A stretch of DNA of 64,000 bases from Gymnogyps californianus (lineage: Eukaryota; Chordata; Aves; Accipitriformes; Cathartidae). Shown piece by piece: positions 26,601-38,600 of the stretch (the first letter of the stretch is position 1; each line of letters begins with the position of its first letter). Under the pieces are notes generated by a model. That model searched no databases and was not told the DNA's origin. It was given only the letters and a program-made list of their open reading frames with translations. Position numbers and translations under genes: made by a program. The stretch covers positions 22,673,437 through 22,737,436 of the forward strand of contig NC_059500.1 in assembly GCF_018139145.2 (NCBI RefSeq), in the 5' to 3' direction.

Positions 26601-29600
26601 TTGTTGATAAATTTGATCTATAGGGCTATACTGTTTTTTCCTGAGTGCCTTTGATTGCTGCATACTAGGTATAGATGTTTCCACATGTAGTTAATAATCA
26701 AAATTTTTTCTTACCAGCTGAAATGAGCTTTCTTCCACCTTAGAAAATAATGCTTTCAAATGATGGAATCAGTAATGTTTGCTGGTCAGATCTTTCAGTC
26801 ATGTGGCAATGTAGCTATACTGTCCCTCTTTTAGTCACTTACTGATTTTCATGTGTTATGTGCCATTTGTTCTGTATATGGGAAGATTCTAAAAGTTTGA
26901 CTTAAAAAAGAAGAAAAAATAGACAAGTAGAACCTTTTCCTTGATGGCAATCTTTCCCTGAATTCCAGTGACATTCGAACTGGGCTAATAATAAGATGAC
27001 AGAAATACCTTATTTTAAAAAGTCTCTTTAAAAAAACCCCAAACACCCCTGGCTTCTCTCTGCCCCTCCCTTCCCCCAACCCACAAACTCTCTCCTCTGA
27101 GATTATGTAATTAAATAAATTTAAGTGCAGCAGAGGATTCTTTGCCTAAAAGTAAAATTTAGGAGTGGACAAAGAAGGAGCAAGATCCTACATATTAAAA
27201 GTGAGTCACTGAGTTCTTTCCTAACAGAAGTTAAATTGACTCATCATATTGCATAAAGTTTGCAATACCACAGGCCTGATCTGATATTAGTCTTTAAAAG
27301 TGCACTAGTGACTATAGTTCTGTGGGTTTATATGAAATCACATCAGATGACAGTCTGGTCTAGAAATTGTAATGTAAATTAGATCTGAAGTAAAATCTGA
27401 TCAAATAAAATCTTCAGATCAAATAAAATCTGAAGCTACATTTCTGTTATGTGTAAAATAAGAAAATGAAAAGTACCCCTTAACATGTCTTCTTTAAAAC
27501 TTTAAAATGTAAAAATGCAGTATGATCTTTCAGTGGATAGACTCTTGTTTCTGATTGCCAGAGGAGAAAGAGTAATATGGTTACTCTTGAAAATTGTAGT
27601 ATAAGTAGATTTTTCTCCTTGACAATCTTCAAGAGTCTCCAGGGAGCTTTTCTTTTTCTTCTTCTTTTTTCCCAGTTACTTAGATCTTTTTTCTGGTTTA
27701 GAAGAGCTTCAGTTTTTAAGTTTCTGATTTTACTTTTTATAAATTAAACTTATTTTTGCTTCAAGTTAAACCCCTTGTGAATCCTGCAAAGAGATGAAGA
27801 TCCCTATCATGCCTGAAATTGTATTTTAAGGAACTGTAGGAATATATTTATGGGACTAATCTACTCTATAATCATTTTATGCTGTGCATAGCAATCTGAG
27901 ATAAATCGTGGTTTTCAGTGTTCTCGGTGGCCATATGTCTTACTATACTCCTCTTTCTTGCTGTGATGCCCTAGAGAGGAAAATAGGCTTTTGAGAGAAG
28001 ACTAGAGGATGATTTTCATTCCTTGGATATTCCATGGGACTGTTCCAGCCAGCCATTAAACTAAATAAAATAATCCACAGGAGAAAATAAGCTCATGTGT
28101 ATGTCTCCAATTTGTGTGTTTTTTTTTTTTTTGTCAGGGAATGAAATCTCGATTATTCTAATCGCAGGCGCAAAGTTCTGTCATTTTTACTGTTATTTGT
28201 TTCAAGGTGGAGGAAAGGCTGCTTGAGCGGGTAATTTGTGATTTTGTGGGGCTGCCTGACAGCTGTTAATAGAGATATAATTGGTTTTTGTTAGAGGTGA
28301 AATTTTGAATTCTAGAGAACATACTGAATTAGTTCACAGTTTGCAAGGTGCTTGCAGGTCACCATACCTCATTAAATGAAGAGTGGGAGAAACTTGCCAG
28401 AACTCTTTACCTACATATGCATGGCACTGCAGCAGTATAGCTAATGCTATAGCATCCATTTCCTAAAATCAGCTGCCAAAAGGGGTATGAATCATACCCC
28501 CTTTGTAATTGACATATCGGGGAAATAGTTTTAGGACTCAGTTTTGTTACAGATGGTATCGTACCATGCTGAGGATTCACACTGAAGTCAGCGGGGCTAC
28601 TCATTCTTTGTGCAAATCACAGATACAAAACTGAGCACTTAAGTTTACCGAGTGACAGATATATGGAAGTATATTTTATGTGAACATATTTGAATGTTTA
28701 ATTTGTTGGAAACAAGCAGTGTGATGTGTCTGTTGCTTTTTCTTGTCTGTTGGAAGTATTTCATAGTTTGTGTATGTCTGACTTCTCTTTCATCTCTCCC
28801 TGCCTTTTTCTCATGTCTGCTGTATTGACTGCCAACTTCCAGTGATTAGGTTTTAAGCTTTGAATATTGTTTTTTGTTGTCTTCCTTAAGAGATTTCAAG
28901 CTGCATTTTATGGCTTTTACCTTTGACCTTTTTCCTAGTATTTTGAATTATTCTGAAGTTAGCCAATTTAAAAAAAAAAAAAAAAAATCTTTCCTTCCTC
29001 TCATCTTTTTTATTTCCAGTTTTACCTTGGTTCTTCTCTAGATGTATGGTTTGTGCATTTTCTCTCTGTGTTGTTGCTTCATATTCGTTTATCACGAATC
29101 TTGAGTTATTCTCACAGTTATTCTTTCACTTATTCTTGCCTTCTTGTATACTGTTAAACAGATCCTTGGGAATATAGTTTTGCTTGACATCTGAGGTGCA
29201 GTTACAGAAAACATCAGAAACATACTATTTGAAAAAAACTTTGTGCTTTTTAATTAGGAAATCTGATATCTACGAACAAGAATGAAGGAACAGAAGTGTT
29301 TCAATAATCTCCATTCTCTTCTGTTTTTCTGTATCGAAGGAATTGATTCTATAAATAATTATTTTCAGGCAATGAGAAACCAAAAAGAAAAGCTCTTTTA
29401 AATGAAGAGTTCTACAGAATTATAGAACCTGCTTTTCTTCATACTGATACCTTTTCTTATGTGCATTGGTATGAGATGGTCGGTTCTTGTGTTCAGTAAA
29501 TGAAAGATTCACTTCACTGGCAGAATCCCTCATAACAATATTGATTTGTTTTGTTTTGTTTTCAGTGCAATGAAACTTCCTTCTTTTTTGAAGCACGTAA

Positions 29601-32600
29601 CAAGATCACATGCAAACATCTCTGGAAATGCTGTGTAGAACATCATACATTTTTCAGGTGAGTGATGCAGAAGTTGTGTTTTCATTACCAAAAGGAGGCA
29701 GACTATGTTGAGTAAGAACCTTGTTATACCTACAGAGTGGTGTAACACAGACTTGCTGCCTGGAAACATGTTTTTGCTCTTGATTATAGAATGCTCTTAA
29801 AAGCTGATGTCTTCCCTTTCCTTACAATGATGTGAAACAATAATTTTAAAATTATATAGTTTGGTGGTTTCTTTTGCCTGAGAATTCTTTTCGAAACAGT
29901 ATCTCAGGTTACGTAAAGTAGGCTTTAACAGAAGTATCCACAAATGTATATGGCAGGATTTAAGCTGCCATATACATTTTTATGTATTTAACCATCAAAT
30001 TTTCTGTAGCAGCATTGACTTGAGTGAGGCGTTTGGATTTCAGACATTACTATTTCCTACAATGCACAGAAGTTTTGGTTTTTGATAGAAAGACTCATTG
30101 TATTTCCATAATGTTTTGCTTATTGAAGTGTATAAAAAGTTTCCAATATTACAAATCTCAAAACACTTGCTTTTACTGTTGCAAAAACTCTAACAGAAAT
30201 GTGCAAGGATGTCTAGCTAGGAACTGGTCAATGGGATGCTTGGGGCTGGCTTTAGCAATGCTGTAAATGAGTAAGCTCAGAGTCCCTCCTGCAGTCTCAT
30301 TACTGTGGCATGATGTTTTCGCCTGCTCCTGTGAAATATTAAGCGAAAGGCTGCTGTTGCCAGCAGTTTACAGTAGACCTTGAAATAAAGATATGTGTCG
30401 TCAAAAGAGGAGGGCATAAACATGTGCTTTGCGAAGCTCTCAGCCCCCTAAGAGTCTGCCTGGAGGTAGGGATGAAGAGGAACTAGCACAAGTTATTTTT
30501 TTGGAACCGAAAGTTCGTATTTCTCTTGTCTTGGGAAGGGGACTGTAATTGAGACCTATCTATGTAACTTTGTTGTTTTGTTTTTCAAACTACACAGAGT
30601 GCCAGAGAATGAATCAAACTCTCTTTCAAGAAAATTCAGCAAGTTTGGATCCATAGGTTATAAACATCGGTACAGGTGAATATATTTCATTGTTTAAAGT
30701 TCAATTAATTCCTTCTTCATTCCTCTTTTCTCATCTTTTCTTCCGATGAAAGAAAAACCCCACCCAGACTATGACTCAGAGCAGTTCTGCTGACAAAGCA
30801 TGAATCAGGGCCATTTTAACAGACTCCCCCTGGGAATCTGGCAGTTTTGGGACAAATGTGAGTTAATTCTCATTTCCAGATCCCCAGAGTTGGCTAGGGC
30901 CTGCTGTAGCCCGTAGTGAAAGTGAGAGCAGCCTTGGCAATGCTTTAAGTCAAAATCTCCTTATAAGTCCTGAAATTATGTTCATGTCCTAAAGGGTTTT
31001 TCCTGACAACTGGGGAATACCGAAACGAAGAGGCTTGTTGGCTGCCGCCGTTCTTCTGGGAATTAGCAAAGGGTTGGTGCAAAGAAGTGTATAAAGTCTG
31101 TAATTGTGATGCCCTTCTTTACAGCTGCAAATGAGCTATAGCAAGGGCTCTCGATCCGAATGGTTATGTCTAATCCTCTGTCAGTACTGCTGGTGCAGTG
31201 CTGTTGACTTAAGAATAAAAATGAGGGCAGATCTGAAGGGAGATGGGGGTATCTTTTCTGACTGGAATAGCTGTCAAAATTGGGTAAGCATACAAGGCTG
31301 CAAGCCTTGAAAGATGCAGTAAACTTCAGACTAAGGGTGTATAGGGAGCACTTAGTCTCAATTTTAGCCTGAGTTAACCAAGCAGACAGTGTGACATAAA
31401 GGGCAGTTAATACTGTGATACAGAGGAAGATGTGGCAGGGAGAGTGGGTTTAAGATATTCTAGCTGCTGTGCCACAAAGGACTAGCAGAATATAGAATGT
31501 AGTTAAAATTGTAAGATGTCAGAAACCCAATAATTTTTACTGAGTTTTACTGAGACTTTATATTTCTAAGTCTGTTGAAATGACAGGGTCTTTGTCTAGT
31601 CAGTAAGGCACTTGATTTGGCAATTGGTGACCACTGTTTTAAATCCAGTTCTGTCACAATGGCTGAGCAATTTTGAGCCAAATAGTTTATGGTCTGATTT
31701 TTAGAATTGCTTCAGAGTTGCATATTCAGTGAACCTGAAAGGGAGGGTGGAAAGCAGCAAATCAAAACCACATCTGAAAGCCAGGCCCCTTTCTTTTTCC
31801 ATTTTCATTTTCCCTGTTCGTCAAGTGGGGATAAAAACAGTTTTTCATCTTTTGTAGTTATTTTGAAGCTGCTGAGTGAAAAGGCCCTATTTACTATAAT
31901 GGCAAATTCTAGAATTTTTTTCCATGGCCTGCAAATGTACCAGGTTTGTTTAGGTTTGTTTTTGGCTTGTCTGCCTGTCTCTCCTTCCTGTCTCTATTTC
32001 CACCATCACTCAAGAAATACAAGGATCATAATGAGTAAGGCTGACAACCATTAGTTAGGCAGTTCTTTGTCACTGCCTCTTAGGAAGACTTTTCTAAAAA
32101 CAGGAAAACCATAACCCCCAATTTCTCTAGCAGGTCCTGGATTGGAGTTAGTATCTGTGGTATGTACTAATAGCAGTGTGTAATGGTAGCTCTATTACAC
32201 TTGTCCTCAGTCAATCAGAATTCATAGTTAACTGTCTGTTACCCTTGGATGTAAGATCTTGCTTGTAAGGAAGATGTTACTGATGGAGAGATGACTATGC
32301 CAGTTCTGAGCCTGAGCTCATGTGACTGAATCTGGACTGTCTCCAGCCAGGATCACTGGTGTGTTTCTGTCCCATCTTCTCCGATGTATTTCATAATAAT
32401 CCAAATTATTTGGGTTATCACATTATCTGGCATGATCCAGCTTCTCCTTACTGTAGATAATAGTGGAATGATTATACTGCCTTTCGGGTTTCTAGTTGGA
32501 TCCTGACCCGCATTACCCCACCTGTGAAAATGGATAGGAGTTCAGTGGATTCCTGCCGGAGTACTGCAGATGAGAGTTTCCTCTGTTGGACCATTTCAGC

Positions 32601-35600
32601 AGATTGGAGCAGGGCACTGGTGCTGGGGAGGAGAAAGCTTTGTACTTATCAGGACCTTCCAATCAATTTTAAAAAAAATGCCATGAAGCAGTTAACTACA
32701 TTTGAGTTATTCCTGCTGGTGGTGCATTTAAGTTCGTCTTCCTTTTTTAATAACTTTCAGGCGTGATCTGTAATGTGGCTTGCCATGTTGGGATCATTAC
32801 TGACAGATGTGTTAATAATGTTAGTTTTGTCTAGAAAACATTATTATTTCCCTTCTAGTATGAAGTATTCCCTGTTTTGCTGCAGTGATTCTTAAGGACT
32901 CCCCTGACCTGAGTGGATGTTCTAGTAAATGTGGATTTTGACGTCTAGTTGCACCATATTGATTATACAGTGTTAATGATAAATAGTGATAATCAATTGG
33001 TGATGGACATGTTAACTCTTTTCTTGGAGTTCAGAGCAGCAGTGACAGCATTTTCATGTGCTTCGAGAATCTTCTCTTTGCTTCTCCATCAGCTTTGTTT
33101 GTCTTCCCTCTTTGCTTTTGGTCCCTGTTGTAGCACCAAAAGCAGTGACAGTGTTGTGTATCTGTATGCATCATTAGCTCAAAGCAGAAACCGTAATCCC
33201 ACCATTTGACTGTGTATGTGTGTGGACCATAATAGTATCTTTTGGCTTTTTTTCCTTTTTTTTTTTTCCCCTAAATCTTCTAGGTACTTCTCATTAGGTG
33301 GCAGACAGCTTTCAGGAAAGCAATTTCCTTGTCTTAAGATCAGATGCTACGTGGAGGTATTAGTGTGAGTGGAAGGTCTTATCCCCAGATGTTTTGTTAA
33401 AACTGCTTCTGGAATTTGCAAGACTGGCACGGTTGCCGAACTTAAAAGTTGAGCAGAAGTGTTTTCTGGCTAACTTGGGAGCAAAAAATCCATTAAACTG
33501 AATATCAAAAAACAGCATTACTGTGATGTAATGTTAGAATTGGGGGGAGGGGGGGGTTGTCCTTTAATTCTTTTACAAATTTTGAGAAGATAAAAATTCT
33601 GCAGTGCTGACTACCCCTGTGGAGCTATTGGTGAAAATACAATCAGTATTCAGTGGAGTCTATTCGCATAACTCAGAAAATCTACATATGTAATTTCCTG
33701 TATAGTTGCTTAGCACTTGCTAGTATGATACCTGTTTACTTCTAAGTCATCAAACTGCAGGTGTTTAAGCAACTGGGAGTTGATAGTAACAATTACTTCT
33801 CTTGTGTAGTAAGTTTCCAGAAGCAAACATGGAGTTTTGGGGAGGAATATGAAGCCTGTTTTACATTTTTGTTATGAACACTATATTCTGCTTAGTCACA
33901 TGGAGAGGAACATTAAAATAAGCATAAAAGAATTTATTTAAACTTAATAACTTATTTAAATTGTGCAATGAAGAAGAGCCTTACTGTAAATGGGAATCAG
34001 GACTTCTACTCAATTTATTATCATTTGGGCCTGTGCTGGTGAGAGTACTTTATTACAGTTTGCTTTGCACAGGGTTTTCCATACCCTTTAGGTTGTCATT
34101 CCACATGGCAGAGAAGAAGCCCCTTACTGACTGTAACTGAACAATGTTAAATATGTGTTACTCTGAGATGAAAACTTACAGAAAGAATTCAGGAAGTAAT
34201 CAAAGTACTTAAGAAAGTCATATGTTAGAATATTTAAGGTTACAAAAGGTCACACTATCTTAGCCTATTCCTAATAAACCAGCATTTTGTTTTAGTTGCT
34301 TAGCTCCTCTTGAAAATGGCAAATATAGAAGAGGTTGGCACAATCTGTTGATGATTCTGCCAATGACTGATTCAAAACAAGTCAGAGTAGTGCTACTCAG
34401 CAGGAATACCAGAGCTGGGATGAGAAGTGAATAGCTAACAAAACGTGCTGCCCAAGCCCCATGCATTTTTTTCAGCCTAAAGATCCTCTCTTTCTTTGAT
34501 CATTTTTCCAAGTGTTTTCTCATGATTTTGTTGCGTTTTCAAGTGGCAGGACATCTTTGCAAATGACCAGAGACCCTTCTGTGCAGCTCCCACGGCCTGA
34601 CCAGTGCATTGAAAGAAGTCGCAGCAAGACTTACCCCAAAAGAACACAACACACAGGTAAGTCCTTCTCTGCTGGGCCTGTGGAGAGATGTCTTCTTTGG
34701 TCTTTGGTTCATTTCGTTTTCAAGAGGCGACTCAGAACTGCTGCAGTGTCCTCAAGGATCTCTTAGAATGGATTCTCTCTTTTGCCTTAGGTCAGTATTT
34801 ATACCTATACCTTAACTGGATCTAAGAACTCCCGCTTTTTGGATGAGTAGTAAAGAGATGGTGTGGATCAAACATAATAAACCCCCGTTTTTGTAGATCT
34901 AAGGTAAAGTATGAAAGGGAAGGTTGAAAACAGGCAGTGAAAACATGTTTTTTTTTCAGGAGTCCTGCGTCTCGCTAAAGGATTTTATACCCGTGTGTCT
35001 TGGTTGGTATCCCATTGTTCCAGCTGCTTGACCCAAGGTGTCTCTCGTGTAAATCCTCTTCCCAGTTCAAGGGCAGTATCCCTTTATGTTGATATTAAGT
35101 GGAACAGAAGTTAGTGCCATGCCCTCTGCAGTTTTAACATGCTTCAGATGTGTGAGCTGGAAATCTGTTCTGCATGCTGAAGATGGCAGGGGAACCTGGA
35201 AGTTTTTACAGGTGTTACAGGAAACGTGTAAGATTAAGCATGTATCACAGGAGTCATGCCCAGAATAATGGATGTTTCCTGAAAGTTAGTGATAGAGGCA
35301 AAAAGCTTTTCTAATGTCAAGCTCTAGTTCTACATGTGATTACGCATGTATGCTTAGCTTCATCTATGACAGCAATCACGCAGATTTCAGTCAAACTCAT
35401 GCATGGAGTTAAGTATATGTGTATGTGTGTTAGCAGTTTGAGAAAAAACTTGTCTGGCCTTTAAAATGTAAGCAAGATTTCTCTTTATCATGGGTTAGTG
35501 TGGCATTATAAACTTTTGAGAGTCATCATTTTTAAAAAGAGAGGAGGTACATACACCTGGAAACGTCCCATGTTTATTCTGGATGCCATCTTTTGACTCA

Positions 35601-38600
35601 GAAACAAAGCTGGTATGTTCTGTCTTTTAGCTACAGTGGGTCTTGAAGTGTAGTGTAATTAAAAGTATTGCCCTTGGAAAATACAAGCAGTTTACAACAG
35701 ATTTTTTTTTTTTAAATTTTATTTTATTCATTTAAGTGTAAGAAAAGAAGGATTGCTTTGCTTTCCGATTATGATATCTTTTTGTAGTGTCTGCAGTTGT
35801 CAATGGGTGCCTAAGAGGACAAGAAGCTGTTCACCATTGAACCTAGTGACTTAGACTTTTGTTCAGCTGGGCTGTCCCATTCTTAGAGTGGTAGTTCAAG
35901 ATGAACAGCATTTCCCCACTCATTGGTCCCCAGTTCAGTTGTGCAGAAAATTGTGTGGCTATTCAGAGGTAAACTTGTCACCTGAAACTGAGCCCTTAGT
36001 TGAAAATAATGTTTGCCTTAGCACAGGCAGTGAAAGTCAGTCTATATTGCTGCAAGGGTATGTGTGTTGTGCTTGTTGATTTTTTTCGGTCTCTTTGACT
36101 GGAATTGTGAGGAGAACTGAAACCTTCCCGTGGCTTGTTCTGCTGATGTAACGTGATGCAGAATTCTCTGGGCAACACGTGTTTGTTGTTTTGGTGGATT
36201 TAAATACTTTGTTTTACTTTAAAATAAAAAGGCTGCTTTTTCACCATCTTACTCATATGTATTTCTGTAATCTGTATCACTCATCTGGGTTGTTTTGCTT
36301 TTAATTCAACTTAATTGGTTACCTGTGTGTTCCAAGTGTGCAGTCATTTTCCACTGGGTCAGGTGTGTTACCTCAAATGATTTTTAAGTTAAATGAATTT
36401 GTTTTGTTTCCCACTTGAAATATGGGCTAAAGGAAGAGAGCTATGTCATTCAAATTCCATCTTTCCCTATAAATGAGCATATTTTTTACTCTTTATTTTT
36501 TGATTTTGTGTTTGGGTATTCACAATGATAAATATCTAGTACTTTTTCTCCATTTAAATAGGCTTTCAGATGCTGAAGGCAGACTAATGCTACTTCTCCT
36601 CCCTGTGTCAGACACCATGTGACAGTCTATTGCATGTCACTAGGATAAATCCACCCCTTTTCACCTAAACTGGTTCCTGGATATAGCACAGTCCATTTCA
36701 CACAATAAATCAAGTTCGTCTGATACATTCTAAGCATTACCTGTTTAAAAATACTAATGCAATGTAGATTTTACTTTTACAGAATAATTTTTATCTCTGA
36801 AATGAGCCTGATCGTTTAAACAGTTTTATGAGTTACTTAAAACTTTCCCTGACTGAAATGTTTGAGAGAATATAATGACATTTCTTCTTAAAGTAAATAT
36901 TCCTTTTGCATAATGAGATTATGCCAATGGTTATCATTGATGACTTGTCCTTTGTTCTTGATTTTGTATTTCTAGTATGGTGTAATAAGATTAAATATGC
37001 CTTGTTCAACATTTTAAACAGGGTGATTTTAGTTTGCAAGTATTACATATTTCTTCAGATGTTTTCTGCCAAATGCCACTTAAATTAGGATCCAGCTGGA
37101 CATGGCTTATAATTTAGCTTTTTGGAATGAAAATCAGAGTTCCATTTATTCTCCCAAAACCTAATAACAACGTACAAATAGTTCTTATGCAGTAACTTCC
37201 TTCCACCTTCTCCGAGTTCAGCACCTTTCCTCACCTGCTTCTTTACTTTTTTTCATTTTCTTAAGATTGCAAAGTTAAGTGCATGAAAGGCTTCCTTTCT
37301 GCAGCCAGTTCAGTTAGCCATTCTGGTTTTGTTTTGTTTTTTATCTGTTGGTGCCAGTAATGGGCCCAGCCACAGCAGTGGTTTCGGGGGCAATTAGATG
37401 AACCAGCAGCTACAAATGTACGGCTGTAGCATGTGCAGTCTGCATGCCTCCATCGTAGAGGTGTGTGTGAAGTGCTAAAGCCTTTAACCTCTGGCATCTC
37501 ATTAAAATGTTTTCCCTTGTTCTGTCTTTTTGTGTACATGTTCTGGTGTTATAAGCAGTTACATAGTATATGTTTTTATATTTTTTTTTTTCTGTCACCT
37601 GAAGGTAGAGGTTAGCTATCTTTTGCAGAGCTGAGCGACTAATAATGTTTCTTTGTTTCGTTGGTCCATTAAAGTATGCTAAAGTCATTAGGACTGCAGC
37701 CACTTGGTGAACTCTGGGTTAAGAGTTGGAGTAGATGCCAAGACAATGATAGAAAGTATTTACTTTCATGTTTTCAGTAAAAATATTTGTGCTTTAAGAG
37801 CAGGATTGAAGGAGATGGTGGTGTGAACAGAGAGAAACTAGCTTTCTTGTATAAAAGCCACTGCCATTGACTGATTCCCCTGACAGGACAGACAGCGCAG
37901 ACAGTTTGGCTTTAGCATGGCAGATTATTTTCCTAGAATCCAGATTACAGTGGTTTAAAATGCAGTAACCTCCCTTTTGTCACTTGCTTAATATGTTTCC
38001 TATCTCAGTTGTTCTAGGGTTAGTGGAAAAATCAGACCAGGAAACTTCAATGGGTATGCAATCAATATTTTTATATTAGTGCATTATTTTTTTTTTGGTG
38101 TATGTTTAGGTTGGCATTCAAATTGGTGTTCAGTTGGAGATGGGTTTTTGTGTTTTGTTCTGTAAAGTCTTATATGTGAGATATGAGTAGCTTGGTTCTT
38201 TTGCTTATTCATTTCAGCCGAGAGAGAATTACAGTTGCATTTTGTTCTGGTTGCAAATCATAAACTCAAACATGGAACAGGATCTCTCATTATTCTGTCT
38301 TACCCTCTTAGGGCAAGACTGATAATGTTCGGCTTTCGCAACCGTGTGTAGGGTGAAAGCGTTCATTATTCTTTCGGCTGAATGCTGCACACGAAAAGCT
38401 CCTTGGGAATGTCCTCTCTGGACAAACATTGATGTGACCAGACCTGTTGCGTGGGTCTGAGTTTATTCAGTGGTGGAAAACACGCTGCTTAAAGTTTGTT
38501 GTTGTTTGGTAGCTGAGCACTTGATTTGTCCCTGCCTTGCACACTGCGTAGTTGTATAAACTAGTGTAAAGTAAATGCTGCCATTCTGGTTTAAAAGCCA

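Larger units (their letters stand above)
19462..29565 (+). other. EPB41L4A: largest intron of EPB41L4A in window (10104 nt)
   Basis: Phase 0, donor GTAAGT, acceptor TTTTGTTTTCAG. Contents: an approximate duplication at 19554-19621, a palindromic 18-bp tandem repeat at 27391-27435, homopolymer runs near 28120 and 28970, and several anonymous frames. The longest is a 150-codon minus frame at 22546-22998 that I do not recognise. There is no clear interspersed repeat and no RNA gene that I can identify, which is unusual for so long an intron only in mammals; birds are repeat-poor. Confidence 0.85.
30676..34543 (+). other. EPB41L4A: intron of EPB41L4A (3868 nt)
   Basis: Phase 2, donor GTGAAT, acceptor TTGCGTTTTCAAG. 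A probable interrupted MIR-type relic spans 31590-31850. A G-run (six G, A, eight G) lies at 33542-33556. Other frames (31707-32054 plus, 32949-33209 plus) are not recognised. Confidence 0.85.
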
